From Actinobacteria bacterium IMCC26256 (GTDB taxonomy: Bacteria; Actinomycetota; Acidimicrobiia; IMCC26256), in the NCBI GenBank assembly GCA_001023575.1, contig CP011489.1, forward strand, positions 2,169,001 to 2,233,000: DNA of 64,000 nt, read 5' to 3'. The translations under genes and the position numbers were made by a program. Shown here in pieces: positions 16,001-26,227 of the stretch. Below the pieces are notes generated by a model that saw nothing but the letters and a program-made list of their open reading frames with translations, was not told the DNA's origin and made no database searches. The number at the start of each line of letters is the position of its first letter. Position 1 is the stretch's first letter.

Positions 16001-18831
16001 GTGAATTTCTCAAAGAGAACTGGCATGCGGTCTCAAGGGCAGCGGTTAGCCGGCATGAGCAGAGCAGGGTTAAGCCTCTTCATAGCAATAGCAGCAGCCC
16101 TACCCGCCACCGCCCTATTCCAGGCCTCTCCGGCGGGAGCGGCGATTCCCCCAGCCTCGACTGGAGGATTTACCGGTGTGATCCCCTTTCGACTCCTCGA
16201 TACTCGCGACTTTGGGAGCGGCCCCTGCCTCTCAGGCGAGCGCTCCTTAGCAGTTGCAGGCGTATTCGGATCTGATGTCCCCTCGGATGCCGCAGCTGTT
16301 GCATTAAATGTCACGGTTATTAACCCAACGGGGAGCGGCTTCGTGACCGTCTGGCCTTCTGGCGTCTCAAGGCCCACAGCCTCTTCTGTCAACTACTCCG
16401 CTGGCGAGGTTGTGCCTAACAACGTGATCGTCGCCGTCGGCGGTTTCTCAGCCGTCACCCTCTACGCAAACGCTGGCTGCCCCCACATGGTGGTCGATGT
16501 CGTCGGCTGGTTCGCAGCAGGCTCTCCTGCCCAGGGTGGACTCACAGGAATCACTCCTGACCGCCTCCTCGATACGCGCAATCCAGGCAAGGGCCCCTGC
16601 ATAAGCACAACACGCGATCTTCAAGTTGCAGGCGTTCCATTTACGGAGGTCCCCGCAGATGCAGCCGCCGTTGCACTAAATGTCACCGTCATCACCCCAA
16701 ATATTCCCGGCTACTTGACAGTATTCCCAACGGGAGCGATAAGGCCCACGGCATCGACTCTTAACTACTCAACGAATCAGGTCGTCGCTAACGGGACAGT
16801 GGTCAAGGTCGGCGCCTCAGGTTCAATCTCTCTCTTCGCTAGCGGTGGGTGCCCCAATGTCGTCGTTGATGTCGTCGGGTGGTTTGCTCCTGGCACTCCT
16901 ATTAGCGCTGGAGGATTCTTTGGAGTCAACCCGTACCGCCTTCTCGACTCGCGAAACGCTGACCAGGTTCCATGTGTCGCCGGAACGCGTACCTATCGCC
17001 TCACCGCAGCCGGAGTAGACGGAAGCGCTGTCCCATCTGAGTCGCGAGCGCTTGCACTCAATGTCACAGTAACCGGGCCTACCGGAGCGGGTTACATAAC
17101 CGTCTACCCGACTGGGACGCTAAGGCCAACTGCATCGAATCTAAATTACGTAGCGGGCCAGACCGTCCCTAACGGCGTACTCGTCAAGGTTGGCTCATCG
17201 CAGTCGGTTGATATTTTTGCTAGCGGAGGATGCCCCGACCTAATTGTTGATGTCGTCGGCGGATTCGCAGCAAGCCCACTTGACATCGTTGCAGGCTGCA
17301 CAGCGAGCGACCTCTTAGTCTCAGCATGCTCAACTTTTATTCAGAGCAGCATTGCTCCTCCAAGCACCGAGATCGGCGCGGTTGACGGAGCGTCATCGGT
17401 AAGTGCTGACGGCCGTTACGTCGCATTCGCTGCCGGAACCACGACACAGATATTTCGAAGAGATCTGTATACAGGCATCACTACGCTCGTGAGTCATGCC
17501 CCGGATGGGTTCCTCGGCGACGACAGTTCGTATACGCCCGCCATTAGTGCTGACGGTCGCTACGTTGCATTTACCTCGGATGCATCGAACCTACAGCTAG
17601 CAGAGAAGACGACCTTTAATACTGAGATCTATCGCTGGGACGCCACTACCGACACCGTCCTTCGACTTGAGACTGGAATTGGCGGCGAAGAAGCCAACGG
17701 GGTGATGTCTGGAGCCCAAGTATCAGCGACGACGGAAATCGCATCGCATTCCTATCGGATACCGACAACTTCTTGGTGAGCCCGCCATATCTCAACTACG
17801 CGTTGATCTCCGATGCATTCGTAATCGATGTCGCCGGCGGTACAACTATCCTCGCTAGCCGGACGCCACTCACCATCTCTCCCCCAGATGGAGTCGACTC
17901 CGCCGTAATAAGCGGGGATGGACGTTTCGTCGCGTATGAGACTGTTGACCCCTTGGCAACTTACGACACCAATAATGCGAGCGACATTTATAGACGCGAA
18001 CTCTCCAATAACGACTGGGTATGGGTAACACGCAGGCCAGCAGGGGGGCCGAGTGTTACTGGGGCTACGCAGCCAACGATCTCTAGAGATGGGGGTTTTA
18101 TCGCATTTGCCTCAATCTCTGAGGAATTTGACCTTAATCTCAGCGACACTAATTCCACTCAAGATATTTTCGTTAGAGACATGTCGTCCCCGGGTATCAC
18201 TCGAGTAAGTGTCGCCCCCAACGGATTTATCCTCAACGCAGACTCGTATAGCCCACGCATAAGTGCATCTGGGCGAATGGTTGCATACCTCACTGATGCC
18301 ACCAATGCAGTGCCGTCGGATACGGCTGGCAGGACTGACCTCGTTGTTCGTGATCGCACGCGTGGCGTGAATACCCGTGCCAATGTTGCACCAAACCTGA
18401 CAGAGTCAAGCGCTTTTATAGACTCTCCAGTGCTAAGCGCAGACGGAAAATATGCTGGCTGGAACACCGCATCGTCCTACGCTCCTGGTGATGCAGATAA
18501 CGCGCAAGACTCTTTTCTTCGCTTTCTTGCTAGCAACATCTCGCTCTCAAATATCTCGCCCACCTCCTTTTCTACAAGCACCGCACCGACGGTAACCCTC
18601 ACCGGGGTTGGGTTTGCTGACGATGCATTACCGGTCGTAGATGGTCAAGGAGTCAGCATTAGCAATGTCGTGGTAAATGCAGACGGAACCAGCCTTACCT
18701 TTACCCTCGCACTCAGCGCCGGGGACTCAATCGGCCGACACGATATTTGGGCAAGAAATCCTGGTGGAGCCTCATGGTCGGCGGCCGGAGCGGCGGCGGT
18801 TGGGCGCACCGGATTGTTACGTGTCGGGTAA
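16001..18831 (+). pseudogene. Secreted RLLDTR-repeat / beta-propeller / IPT protein, frameshifted
   Basis: The first frame (16001-17779) has a signal peptide (LSLFIAIAAALPATALFQ), then three repeats of about 125 residues. Each repeat begins FRLLDTR-like at residues 63, 187 and 312 and ends with GCPxxVVDVVGWFA. TolB-like propeller blades (ISADGRYVAFTSDASN) follow. Near 17717 the frame is lost: the next frame continues the same blade as SISDDGNRIAFLSDTDN and runs to 18831 through more blades (DGRFVAY, ISRDGGFIAFAS, ISASGRMVAY) and a C-terminal IPT/TIG-like domain. One missing base, possibly a C in the CCC at 17716-17718, would restore a single protein of about 940 residues. It may be a true pseudogene, a phase-variable gene or a sequence error. 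Such proteins are typically cell-surface factors. The GTG start is uncertain, and ATG at 16025 is possible. Confidence 0.8.
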
Positions 18832-19930
18832 CGCGGCGCACAACCACAGAGAGGCAAAGAGTCGACGTGGGCGCGTACTCCTAACTTGGAGTGCTGGACT
18901 CCTATCAATCATTCTTCTCGCCGAGGGTGTTACACGAGTCATCGAGAACCGCCTCCCCGAGCCTGCCGATTGGTTCTCGCCTGCCTCAGCGCGTTTAGTG
19001 CGCGAGATGGATCAATTACAGAAACAAAATGTTCGTAGCAGCATCACGATTGTTGGTTCCTCAATGTCAGGGCGAGACCTCGTACCGAGCGCGGTTGCGA
19101 GAGCACTCGGCAAGACCTCCAAAATACCCACGAATACTCTCCCCGCCAATAGAGCGACCGAAGCGCAGACAGCCGATTCGCAGATCAAGAATGTCTCGGT
19201 TGGCGGAGGGGGCCAGACCACCGTTGTGGAGCGATGGCTGCTCGAGGAGGTTGTACCGAAAATTCACCCGCAGAGAATTATCTGGGGAGTATCTAGTCTC
19301 GATTTCAACGCTGCGCGGCGTGAATCCACTATCGAGCGTTACAACAAGGCCCGGCAGACCCGAGTCGGGGCTCTCGCCGACGCAGATCGATCTCTCGCTT
19401 CCTTCTCTGCGCTCGCTAAGAATCGTGCTGCACTGCGTGATCCTTACGACATGCTCAAAGTCATTACGGGAGCAGACCTCTCAAATCGCCTCCCCGACCG
19501 AGCGCAGCCAAGGGCCGCATCATTTGACCTCGGGTATAAACCCCTAAGTCCAGCGAAGCTCAAAAAGATGCAACTCAGGGAGATCGCATACTCCCGAGAT
19601 GTGCAACTCCGCGGGTATTCACTAGGGCGAGAAGAGCTCGTTGCGTTTAGGCGCACACTGAGGCGCCTAAAAGCATTGAAGACCGAAGCCGCAGTAGTAC
19701 TAATGCCTGTGACTCAAGGCTACATAGACGCCCACCCACATGGAGCAAGCGACTTCAACGAATGGCGAACTCGCGTAACCGCTGTAGCGGAGTCTGAGGG
19801 TGTTGCTGTTCTTGATCGCACACGCTCTATGCCCGACTCTGCCTTTAGAGATGCCGAGCACTTGCTTGTTGCACCAGCGCGCGACTTCTCCCTCGAGGTC
19901 GCCACCGAGTTAAAGCGACAGGGCTGGTGA
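18821..19930 (+). CDS. Membrane-anchored SGNH-like protein (AlgX/DltD-type acyl-transfer partner)
   Basis: The protein has one N-terminal membrane segment (VLLTWSAGLLSIILLAEGV) and an extracytoplasmic domain. SITIVGSSMSGRDLVPS looks like the GxS nucleophile block of SGNH-fold hydrolases, VSSLDFNA is a middle block, and DAEHLL near the C terminus may carry the Asp-His pair. It lies one base before an MBOAT gene, the arrangement of AlgI/AlgX- and DltB/DltD-type systems that move acetyl or acyl groups to extracellular polymers. The GTG at 18821 overlaps the preceding stop by 11 bp. An ATG at 18677 in the same frame lies deep inside the previous gene and is less likely. The acceptor polymer is unknown. 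Confidence 0.7.
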   Translation: MSGNAAHNHREAKSRRGRVLLTWSAGLLSIILLAEGVTRVIENRLPEPADWFSPASARLVREMDQLQKQNVRSSITIVGSSMSGRDLVPSAVARALGKTSKIPTNTLPANRATEAQTADSQIKNVSVGGGGQTTVVERWLLEEVVPKIHPQRIIWGVSSLDFNAARRESTIERYNKARQTRVGALADADRSLASFSALAKNRAALRDPYDMLKVITGADLSNRLPDRAQPRAASFDLGYKPLSPAKLKKMQLREIAYSRDVQLRGYSLGREELVAFRRTLRRLKALKTEAAVVLMPVTQGYIDAHPHGASDFNEWRTRVTAVAESEGVAVLDRTRSMPDSAFRDAEHLLVAPARDFSLEVATELKRQGW

Positions 19931-19931
19931 G

Positions 19932-21356
19932 ATGAGTTTTAACTCGCTTCAATTCATAGCGTTGCTCGTGCTAGTGGTCCTGATGTACTGGCGACTTCGC
20001 CTTAAAGGGCAGAACCGGCTGCTACTAATCGCCTCGTATGTTTTCTACGGCTGGTGGGATTGGCGCTTCCTCATCTTGCTTGCCGCCACCACAGTCGTCG
20101 ACTTTGGCATCGGCATTCGCATAGAAGAAGCCAGTGGGGAGCGGACAAAACGAGCCTGGTTGATTTCGCAACTTGTCTTCAACCTTGGGATCCTTGCGTT
20201 CTTTAAATATGCCGGTTTCTTCGTCGACTCTGCGGAGCATGTTGCTAGTGCAATTGGTCTTGGCTGGAGCAGCCCAGCACTGGCAATCATTCTCCCCGTA
20301 GGAATCTCGTTCTTTGTGTTCCATGAAATCTCATACGCTGTTGATATCTATCGCGGCAGGCTTGACGCTGAGAGACGCCTAAGCACCTACGCACTCTTTA
20401 TCGCCTATTTCCCGCTTCTTGCCGCAGGGCCGATCGAGCGCGCATGGCACCTACTCCCCCAACTTCGATCTGAGCGGCAGCGACCGACGAAGGAGCAGGC
20501 CTATTCAGGCGTCGTACTAATCGTCTCTGGGATATTTAAGAAGGTCGTAATCGCAGATACCGTGGCGAAGGTCTCGAACGACGTATTCGGGCGCACGATA
20601 GGCCGTGGCACTATTCCACTCGCCATTGGAGCAGTCGCATTCGCAATTCAGATCTACTGCGACTTCGCGGGCTATACCGATGTCGCACGCGGCACCTCGC
20701 GCCTCCTAGGCATAGAGGTCTTTCGTAACTTCGAGTCGCCGTATCTCTCAACAAACATCACTCAGTTCTGGCGCACCTGGCACATATCTCTCTCGTCGTG
20801 GCTCCACGATTATCTCTATATTCCGCTCGGAGGCAACAAGGGCGGCAGGTTCGCAACTTACCGAAACCTGATCATCGTGATGCTCCTAGGAGGTCTCTGG
20901 CACGGTGCTGCCTGGACCTTCGTAATTTGGGGGGCACTCCACGGCATTGCCCTTGCATTACACCGGGCACGCGGCGCTTACGAGCCGCGCGGCACACCGC
21001 CATCTCCGCGTTGGCGCGACATCCCAAGCATTCTCGCTACATTCACTTTTGTTACTGCGCTATGGGTCATCTTTAGATCCGCAACTATCGGAGATGCGTT
21101 TAGCTTCTTCCACTCAATGGCGACAGGCGGGCTCTTCGGCTCCAACCCAGGGGCTTGGAAGGCTGATCTGCTAATCGTCGGAGGCTTTGGCGCACTTGTG
21201 CTTGCGATGGACCTTCTAGATAGAAAGCGCTCAACGCTTCGACCTCTCGCCGTATGGGCGCCGACCATTCAAGGGGCGCTACTCGGTGCCGCTCTTATCG
21301 GGATATTGGTCTTCTCTGGGACTCCACCGGAGCCATTTATCTACTTCCAGTTTTAG
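19932..21356 (+). CDS. MBOAT-family O-acyltransferase (AlgI-like)
   Basis: This 474-residue polytopic membrane protein belongs to the membrane-bound O-acyltransferases that pass acyl groups across the membrane. The N terminus NSLQFIALLVLVVLMYW begins the first helix. AlgI-type motifs include YVFYGWWDWRFL, the PVGISFFVFHEISYAVDIYRG block, PLLAAGPIERA, DFAGYTDVARG, FWRTWHISLSSWLHDYLYIPLGG, and LLGGLWHGAAWTFVIWGALHG with the catalytic His. It follows the SGNH-like gene by one base. The pair probably O-acylates a surface polysaccharide or a similar polymer. Confidence 0.93.
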   Translation: MSFNSLQFIALLVLVVLMYWRLRLKGQNRLLLIASYVFYGWWDWRFLILLAATTVVDFGIGIRIEEASGERTKRAWLISQLVFNLGILAFFKYAGFFVDSAEHVASAIGLGWSSPALAIILPVGISFFVFHEISYAVDIYRGRLDAERRLSTYALFIAYFPLLAAGPIERAWHLLPQLRSERQRPTKEQAYSGVVLIVSGIFKKVVIADTVAKVSNDVFGRTIGRGTIPLAIGAVAFAIQIYCDFAGYTDVARGTSRLLGIEVFRNFESPYLSTNITQFWRTWHISLSSWLHDYLYIPLGGNKGGRFATYRNLIIVMLLGGLWHGAAWTFVIWGALHGIALALHRARGAYEPRGTPPSPRWRDIPSILATFTFVTALWVIFRSATIGDAFSFFHSMATGGLFGSNPGAWKADLLIVGGFGALVLAMDLLDRKRSTLRPLAVWAPTIQGALLGAALIGILVFSGTPPEPFIYFQF

Positions 21357-21387
21357 ACTCAAGAAGCAGTAATTCGAGCGGGCGAAA

Positions 21388-22530
21388 TTAGAGAGGGCCC
21401 CAGACTGAGAGCGTGCTAGCGAGAGCCTTCGCATCAAGACTCGTGCGGAAGCGCAGCGATGTCCCCGCTACCTGCAACGAACCGATCGTTGAGCCGTCGG
21501 GGGCCTTGCCTATCCAGCCCGCATTTACGCCTGCTACAAAATCTGCACTTCCATTTGCGCGCGGAGTTGAGCAACCTGTCGGCTCGAGATACACCGCCAG
21601 ATAATCATCTGAGATTCGTGCAGGAGCGGGCGGCGCATACAGAGTCAAGACCTCTTGGCAGACTCCGTTTCCCTGGCCGGTTGAGAGGCCAACAGCGGCG
21701 CGAATACTCCACCCCGATGGAAGCCTCGTTGGGCTGCGCCTCAGTGGTTCTGCCAACTGAAGCACCTGAGCATCAAACAGCCCATCAAACTCAGATGCCC
21801 CAGTCGGAGCCACGATTGCTGGAACCGCATCCCCCCACAATGCCGAGCGATAGGTTCGCGTCCCTACTTTCGTCTTGCCACTCCAGAGCGAGGCAACGCG
21901 ACCGAGGAAGAGTGCCTCGCTGCGATTGATTGATATCTCGCTTGGGCGCTCTCCAACTGATTTAGCACTAACCGTCAAGACTCTCTGCTCTGCCTCCGTA
22001 GTGATCGCATTTACACTCGCTACTCCACCTGCAAATAAATCGGCGACCGCTTCGGGGTTCGGTGCTACATAATCCGCGCCGAGCAGAGAAAGGATAAAAG
22101 TACGGTCCGCGTCGTTGGCGACGTGAACCCACATTGGGGTGGCGCCAACAATGTCGAGAGATGAGAGCACATAGAACTCCCCGCCAACGCGCCTGACCTC
22201 GAGCCGACCTCCGGAGTCATACTCGGCCATAACTACTGAGTCCTCCCCGCTACGCATAAAGGTCTCTCTAGCGGTTGAGCCATCCCTGGTAGAACTCTCC
22301 GCTGAGTAGGCGACTGCATCGGATGCCCCGCTCTTCAGAGATGCAGCGGCGAGTAGTCGCGTCCCTGGTGGAGAGACCCTTGGCTCTTGCCCGCCCCCAC
22401 TGCCACCACCGCAGGCGCCTGCAAGCAGTACAAGGCTCACAACAAGAGCGGCAAGCACAACTTCGCTTTGAGCGCGCTCACCTCTTGAACTCGTGGCGCT
22501 ATGAATTCTTGCCATCGCTCCCATAATCAC
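21388..22530 (-). CDS. Putative lipoprotein of unknown function
   Basis: The 380-residue product has a signal sequence ending in the lipobox LAGAC, followed by a GGGSGGG linker, so it should be lipid-anchored outside the membrane. The mature part has a run of beta-strand-like segments (YSAESSTRDGSTARETFMR, RLEVRRVGGEFYVLSSL, VHVANDADRTFI) that suggest a lipoprotein fold of the LolA/LprG-like type, but I cannot assign it. It is the gene just downstream of truA on the same strand and converges on the MBOAT gene with a 31 bp gap. The start may be any of three in-frame Mets near the N terminus. Confidence 0.75.
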   Translation of the reverse strand: MIMGAMARIHSATSSRGERAQSEVVLAALVVSLVLLAGACGGGSGGGQEPRVSPPGTRLLAAASLKSGASDAVAYSAESSTRDGSTARETFMRSGEDSVVMAEYDSGGRLEVRRVGGEFYVLSSLDIVGATPMWVHVANDADRTFILSLLGADYVAPNPEAVADLFAGGVASVNAITTEAEQRVLTVSAKSVGERPSEISINRSEALFLGRVASLWSGKTKVGTRTYRSALWGDAVPAIVAPTGASEFDGLFDAQVLQLAEPLRRSPTRLPSGWSIRAAVGLSTGQGNGVCQEVLTLYAPPAPARISDDYLAVYLEPTGCSTPRANGSADFVAGVNAGWIGKAPDGSTIGSLQVAGTSLRFRTSLDAKALASTLSVWGPL

Positions 22531-22550
22531 CCATCTTAAAATCTCGCGTC

Positions 22551-23306
22551 TCAGGAACTCGCGTCTTCGTAATCAACTCGCCAAAGACTAAGCCCCTGTG
22601 GAGGTGCGAGTTGCCCAGCCGCCGAGCGATCCTTTGCCCTAAGTATCGAGAGCATCTCGCCGGCCTTGCGCCTACCTCTCCCGGCCTCTACCTGGGTCCC
22701 TACAAGTGCTCGCACCATCTGCCAGCAGAACGCTGTGGCCTTTACCTGATACCGCAGCACTCCGTCACCTAGGTCGTGCCACTCTGACTCGAGTACTCGC
22801 CTCACTGTTGTTGAGCCCTCTGGCCCCTTCCGAGAGAACGATGCAAAATCGTGCTCCCCGATAAAAGGGGTCGCTGCTAATTGAAGAGCGTGAATATCTA
22901 ACGCCTCTGGTACCCACCAAGCGCTCCTAGCCAATGATGGATCTGGAGTTGAGCGGTTGAGGACCGTATAGCGATAGGTACGCGCTCTAGCGGAGTGTCG
23001 CGCATCGAAATCAGGAGGTGCAATCCTCGCGTCGCGTACTGCAATCTCAGAGCCGAGCATTCGATTTAGGCGCTCCACAAGCATCGCTGGCTCGGTGCCA
23101 TCGGGGGCCGCAAAGGAGACAACCTGCCCCCACGCGTGTACCCCGGCATCGGTGCGCCCCGCACAGGCCAGAGTTATCTCGGCCCTAAGGACCTTGCTCA
23201 ATGCTCCGGAGATCTCGCCCGCAACTGTGCGCTGATCGCGCTGCTGTGCAAAGCCATGAAAATCGGTGCCGTCATACGCGACAGTCATACGAATGACAAG
23301 TGGCAT
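22551..23306 (-). CDS. truA: tRNA pseudouridine(38-40) synthase TruA
   Basis: TruA isomerises uridines 38, 39 and 40 in the anticodon stem. The 251 residues show VAYDGTDFHGFAQQ near the start, the catalytic Asp in ACAGRTDAGVHAWGQVVSF near residue 52, and FDARHSARARTYRYTVLN, DFASFSRK and FCWQMVRALVGTQVEAGRG further on. It follows rplQ by 23 bp in the usual actinobacterial order. Confidence 0.97.
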   Translation of the reverse strand: MPLVIRMTVAYDGTDFHGFAQQRDQRTVAGEISGALSKVLRAEITLACAGRTDAGVHAWGQVVSFAAPDGTEPAMLVERLNRMLGSEIAVRDARIAPPDFDARHSARARTYRYTVLNRSTPDPSLARSAWWVPEALDIHALQLAATPFIGEHDFASFSRKGPEGSTTVRRVLESEWHDLGDGVLRYQVKATAFCWQMVRALVGTQVEAGRGRRKAGEMLSILRAKDRSAAGQLAPPQGLSLWRVDYEDASS

Positions 23307-23329
23307 GGGTACCAGTACCCGCGGCTTTC

Positions 23330-23680
23330 CTAGATGAGTTCGATACGCGCCATCGGCGCGTTGTCACCTGGGCGGGGCCCAAGCTTGGAGATTCGCGTGT
23401 AGCCACCATTGCGGTCGGCATAACGAGGTGCAATCTCAGAGAAGAGTTTGCTTGTTGCGGTCTCGTCCTTGATTGTTGCTACTACGAGACGCTGACGGTG
23501 CACGCCGCCCTTCTTGGCCTTGGTGATCAACTTCTCCGCGTATGGGCGAAGCGCCTTTGCCTTTGGCAGGGTGGTGGTAATCGCTCCAGACTCAAAGAGT
23601 GAGGAGGCGAGGTTCGCCATCATTTGTCTGTGGTGTGACGGGCCACTACCGAAGTGGCCGCCCTTCTTGGGGGTAGGCAT
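23330..23680 (-). CDS. rplQ: 50S ribosomal protein L17
   Basis: L17 lies near the polypeptide exit tunnel. The 116 residues match the family, with [20 protein letters not shown], the basic [20 protein letters not shown], and [24 protein letters not shown] at the end. It follows rpoA by 4 bp and precedes truA. Confidence 0.98.
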   Translation of the reverse strand: MPTPKKGGHFGSGPSHHRQMMANLASSLFESGAITTTLPKAKALRPYAEKLITKAKKGGVHRQRLVVATIKDETATSKLFSEIAPRYADRNGGYTRISKLGPRPGDNAPMARIELI

Positions 23681-23684
23681 TTTC

Positions 23685-24623
23685 TCAGTCCTTGGTTCGA
23701 AGCGCTAGACCACGCTCATCGAGTTTCTCGAGGATCTCATCGAGCGACTTCTGGCCAAAGTTGGTAATGGCAAGAAGATCATCTTCGCTCTTCGACATGA
23801 GCTGCCCAATTGTGTCGATACGAGCACGCTTGAGGCAGTTGCGAGGACGCTCAGAGAGGTCAAGGTCCTCGATTGCAAGGTCAAAGTCCGGAGATGTTGA
23901 GGGAGCAACCGCTACCTCGCCAAGCTCAAGGCGAGGAGCCTCGTTGGAGAGATCTGCTACAAGCGTAACGAGATTGCCAAGGGTCGCACCAGCAGATGCA
24001 AGAGCATCGCGAGGCGTGATCGATCCATCGGTCTCAATCTCGATTGAGAGGCTGTCGTAGTTCGTGGCCTGCTCAACGCGTGTCGGCTCAATTGCAAAAG
24101 AGACACGGCGGACAGGGGCGAAGATTGCATCTACGGGGATTGCTCCGATAGAGGCACCAGGCTTCTTGGTCTTGTCAGCGGAGGAGTATCCACGACCCTG
24201 CTCAACAGTGATGTCAAGAGCAAGACGCCCCTTGCCATTTACTGAAGCGATGTATAGGTCGGTTGAGAGAATCTCAACATCTGAGGTTGTCTGAATATCT
24301 CCCGCTGTGATCTGACGTGGGCCAGTTACATCAAGGCGAAGGGTTACAGGCTCCTCAGAGAGCGAGGTGAGCACAATGTCTTTTAGGTTAAGGATGACGT
24401 CTGTAACGTCTTCCTTAACGCCCTTGATGGTGCCGAACTCATGCAGAGCGTCATCGAAGCGCACCTGAGTAACTGCTGCACCTGGGATCGAGGAGAGAAG
24501 TACTCGACGCAGGGTGTTTCCGAGAGTGTGGCCAAAGCCAGGCTCTAGGGGAGAGATGGTGAAGCGCTGAACATTGCCGACTGCTTCTTCGGCTTCGATC
24601 TCTGGGCGCTGGATGATGAGCAT
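23685..24623 (-). CDS. rpoA: DNA-directed RNA polymerase alpha subunit
   Basis: The alpha subunit nucleates RNA polymerase assembly and contacts upstream DNA and activators. The 312 residues contain the N-terminal dimerisation domain ([49 protein letters not shown]) and the C-terminal DNA-binding domain from about residue 245 ([40 protein letters not shown]). The intergenic step to rplQ is only 4 bp. Confidence 0.99.
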   Translation of the reverse strand: MLIIQRPEIEAEEAVGNVQRFTISPLEPGFGHTLGNTLRRVLLSSIPGAAVTQVRFDDALHEFGTIKGVKEDVTDVILNLKDIVLTSLSEEPVTLRLDVTGPRQITAGDIQTTSDVEILSTDLYIASVNGKGRLALDITVEQGRGYSSADKTKKPGASIGAIPVDAIFAPVRRVSFAIEPTRVEQATNYDSLSIEIETDGSITPRDALASAGATLGNLVTLVADLSNEAPRLELGEVAVAPSTSPDFDLAIEDLDLSERPRNCLKRARIDTIGQLMSKSEDDLLAITNFGQKSLDEILEKLDERGLALRTKD

Positions 24624-24679
24624 GTTTTCCTCGCTCTTGCGGTTCTGATGCGGTCGGGTCTATTGGGTAATTGCTGGTG

Positions 24680-24713
24680 TTACTTGTAGATCTATTACTT
24701 GCTCTATTACTTG
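24680..24713 (-). repeat. Repeated stop-codon motif at the rpsD 3' end
   Basis: On the coding strand the last Lys codon, the TAA stop and a following TAG read CAAGTAATAG (24704-24713). The same 10 bases recur 12 bp downstream (24692-24701), and a shortened CAAGTAA lies at 24680-24686. Confidence 0.8.
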
Positions 24714-25330
24714 GAGTAGAGCTCAACGATGAGCTGCTCGCGCACTGGCACATCGATCTGATCGCGGAGCGGCAGATCGCGCACTGTGACTTTGTGGTCA
24801 GCGTTATTAGCCTCAAGCCACATCGGGACCGTGCGGTCGAGAGTGTCGAGGTTGTGGCGTACAACGATCATCGCCTGCGCTTTTGTGCTTAGGCCGACAA
24901 CATCGCCCTTGCGCAGTTTGTACGAAGGAATCGTCACACGCTTGCCGTTAACGGTTACGTGGCCGTGGCGCACAAACTGACGGGCTTGGTTACGGCTCGC
25001 AGCGAAGTTTGCGCGGAACACAACGTTGTCGAGGCGCTGCTCGAGCATACGAAGAAGGTTCTCTCCAGTAATGCCCTTGTCGCGTGCGGCCTCTGCGTAG
25101 AGGTTACGGAACTGCTTCTCAAGCACACCGTAGATACGGCGAGCCTTCTGCTTCTCACGAAGTTGGAAGAGGTACTCGCTCTCACGAATACGCCCACGCC
25201 CATGAATACCTGGCGGGTATGGGTGCCGCTCAATTGCACACTTCATCGTGTCGCACTTGGCGCCCTTGAGGAAGAGTTTCATACGCTCGCGACGGCAGAG
25301 GCGGCAGACTGGTCCGGTATAACGAGCCAT
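24707..25330 (-). CDS. rpsD: 30S ribosomal protein S4 (zinc-binding type)
   Basis: S4 is a primary 16S rRNA binder. The ATG at 25330 gives the normal MARYTGPVCRLCRRE start and 207 residues. An in-frame extension to 25444 runs into rpsK and is not likely to be used. The Cys pairs in VCRLC and KCDTMKC are those of the zinc-containing form. The S4 RNA-binding domain is visible as RLDNVVFRANFAASRNQARQFVRHGHVTVNG. The stop codon lies within a repeated CAAGTAATAG motif. Confidence 0.98.
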   Translation of the reverse strand: MARYTGPVCRLCRRERMKLFLKGAKCDTMKCAIERHPYPPGIHGRGRIRESEYLFQLREKQKARRIYGVLEKQFRNLYAEAARDKGITGENLLRMLEQRLDNVVFRANFAASRNQARQFVRHGHVTVNGKRVTIPSYKLRKGDVVGLSTKAQAMIVVRHNLDTLDRTVPMWLEANNADHKVTVRDLPLRDQIDVPVREQLIVELYSK

Positions 25331-25331
25331 G

Positions 25332-25730
25332 TCAGACCCTCCGACGCTTCGACGGGCGGCAGCCGTTGAATGGGACAGGTGTGACGTCCTTGATACCGAG
25401 CACCTCAATACCTGCGCTCTGGATAGAACGAATTGCAGTCTCACGCCCGGAGCCCGGTCCCTTGACCATTACATCTACACGGCGCACGCCATGCTCCATC
25501 GCGCGCTTGGCGGCAGTCTCAGCAGCGAGCTGCGCAGCGAATGGGGTCGACTTACGAGATCCCTTGAAACCAACATTGCCAGATGAGGCCCACGCAATGG
25601 TGTTCCCCTGCTGGTCTGTGATCGTGATGATGGTGTTGTTGAAGGACGACTTGATGTGCGCCACTCCGTGAGTGATGTTCTTTCGTTCTCTACGGCGAGG
25701 ACGACGTCCACCGGGTGCAGGCTTTGCCAT
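25332..25730 (-). CDS. rpsK: 30S ribosomal protein S11
   Basis: S11 forms part of the platform near the mRNA exit of the 30S subunit. The 132 residues show [20 protein letters not shown], the [18 protein letters not shown] segment, and the C-terminal [25 protein letters not shown] followed by RPSKRRRV. The stop lies 2 bp before the rpsD ATG. An AGGAG Shine-Dalgarno lies upstream. Confidence 0.98.
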   Translation of the reverse strand: MAKPAPGGRRPRRRERKNITHGVAHIKSSFNNTIITITDQQGNTIAWASSGNVGFKGSRKSTPFAAQLAAETAAKRAMEHGVRRVDVMVKGPGSGRETAIRSIQSAGIEVLGIKDVTPVPFNGCRPSKRRRV

Positions 25731-25818
25731 TTGGTGCTTTTCTCCTAAGGAGTCTACGAACAGGCTTCCAATCGAAGCCCTAACTAACTACGAACTGTTA
25801 TTTATTAAGAACTCTTAT

Positions 25819-25846
25819 TACTTACGGACTGGCTCTACTTACGGAC
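25819..25846 (-). repeat. Repeated stop-codon motif at the rpsM 3' end
   Basis: On the coding strand GTCCGTAAGTA covers the last codons and most of the stop of rpsM (25836-25846). It is repeated exactly 17 bp downstream (25819-25829), where it continues as ATAAG. The period is not a multiple of three. Confidence 0.8.
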
Positions 25847-26212
25847 CTTCTTCTTACCGGCGACTGTCTTCTTCGGACCCTTACGCGTACGCGCATTGGT
25901 GCGAGTGCGCTGGCCGCGCACCGGAAGCCCACGGCGATGACGAATGCCCTGGTAGGTGCCAATCTCGATCTTGCGCTTGATGTGGCCTGATACCTCGCGG
26001 CGCAGGTCACCCTCAACCTTTAGGTTGGCATCAATGAAGGCCCGCAGACGGGTAACTTCATCCTCAGTGAGGTCGCGCACGCGCGTGTCCTCGGAGAGGT
26101 CCGTCGCCGCACAAATGACTGATGCGGTCGATCGGCCAATACCGAAAATATATGTAAGCGAGATAACTAGGCGCTTCTCGCGGGGTATGTCAACGCTGGC
26201 TATACGTGCCAT
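25835..26212 (-). CDS. rpsM: 30S ribosomal protein S13
   Basis: S13 lies in the 30S head and contacts the P-site tRNA and intersubunit bridges. The 125 residues begin [21 protein letters not shown] and include [17 protein letters not shown], the helical [16 protein letters not shown], and the conserved [19 protein letters not shown] before a Lys-rich tail. The C-terminal codons and stop are repeated just downstream. Confidence 0.98.
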   Translation of the reverse strand: MARIASVDIPREKRLVISLTYIFGIGRSTASVICAATDLSEDTRVRDLTEDEVTRLRAFIDANLKVEGDLRREVSGHIKRKIEIGTYQGIRHRRGLPVRGQRTRTNARTRKGPKKTVAGKKKVRK

Positions 26213-26227
26213 TTACTGTGTCTCTCC

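Noticed and set aside
18677-18820. N-terminal extension of the SGNH-like protein
   Set aside because: It lies entirely inside the frame of the propeller/IPT protein. The GTG at 18821 gives a normal membrane anchor close to the start.
23685-23710. GGTTCGAA-like stretch resembling a tRNA T-loop
   Set aside because: It is inside the 3' end of rpoA and no cloverleaf can be drawn around it.
25331-25444. Extension of rpsD to 245 residues
   Set aside because: The extension reads inside rpsK, while MARYTG at 25330 is the family start.
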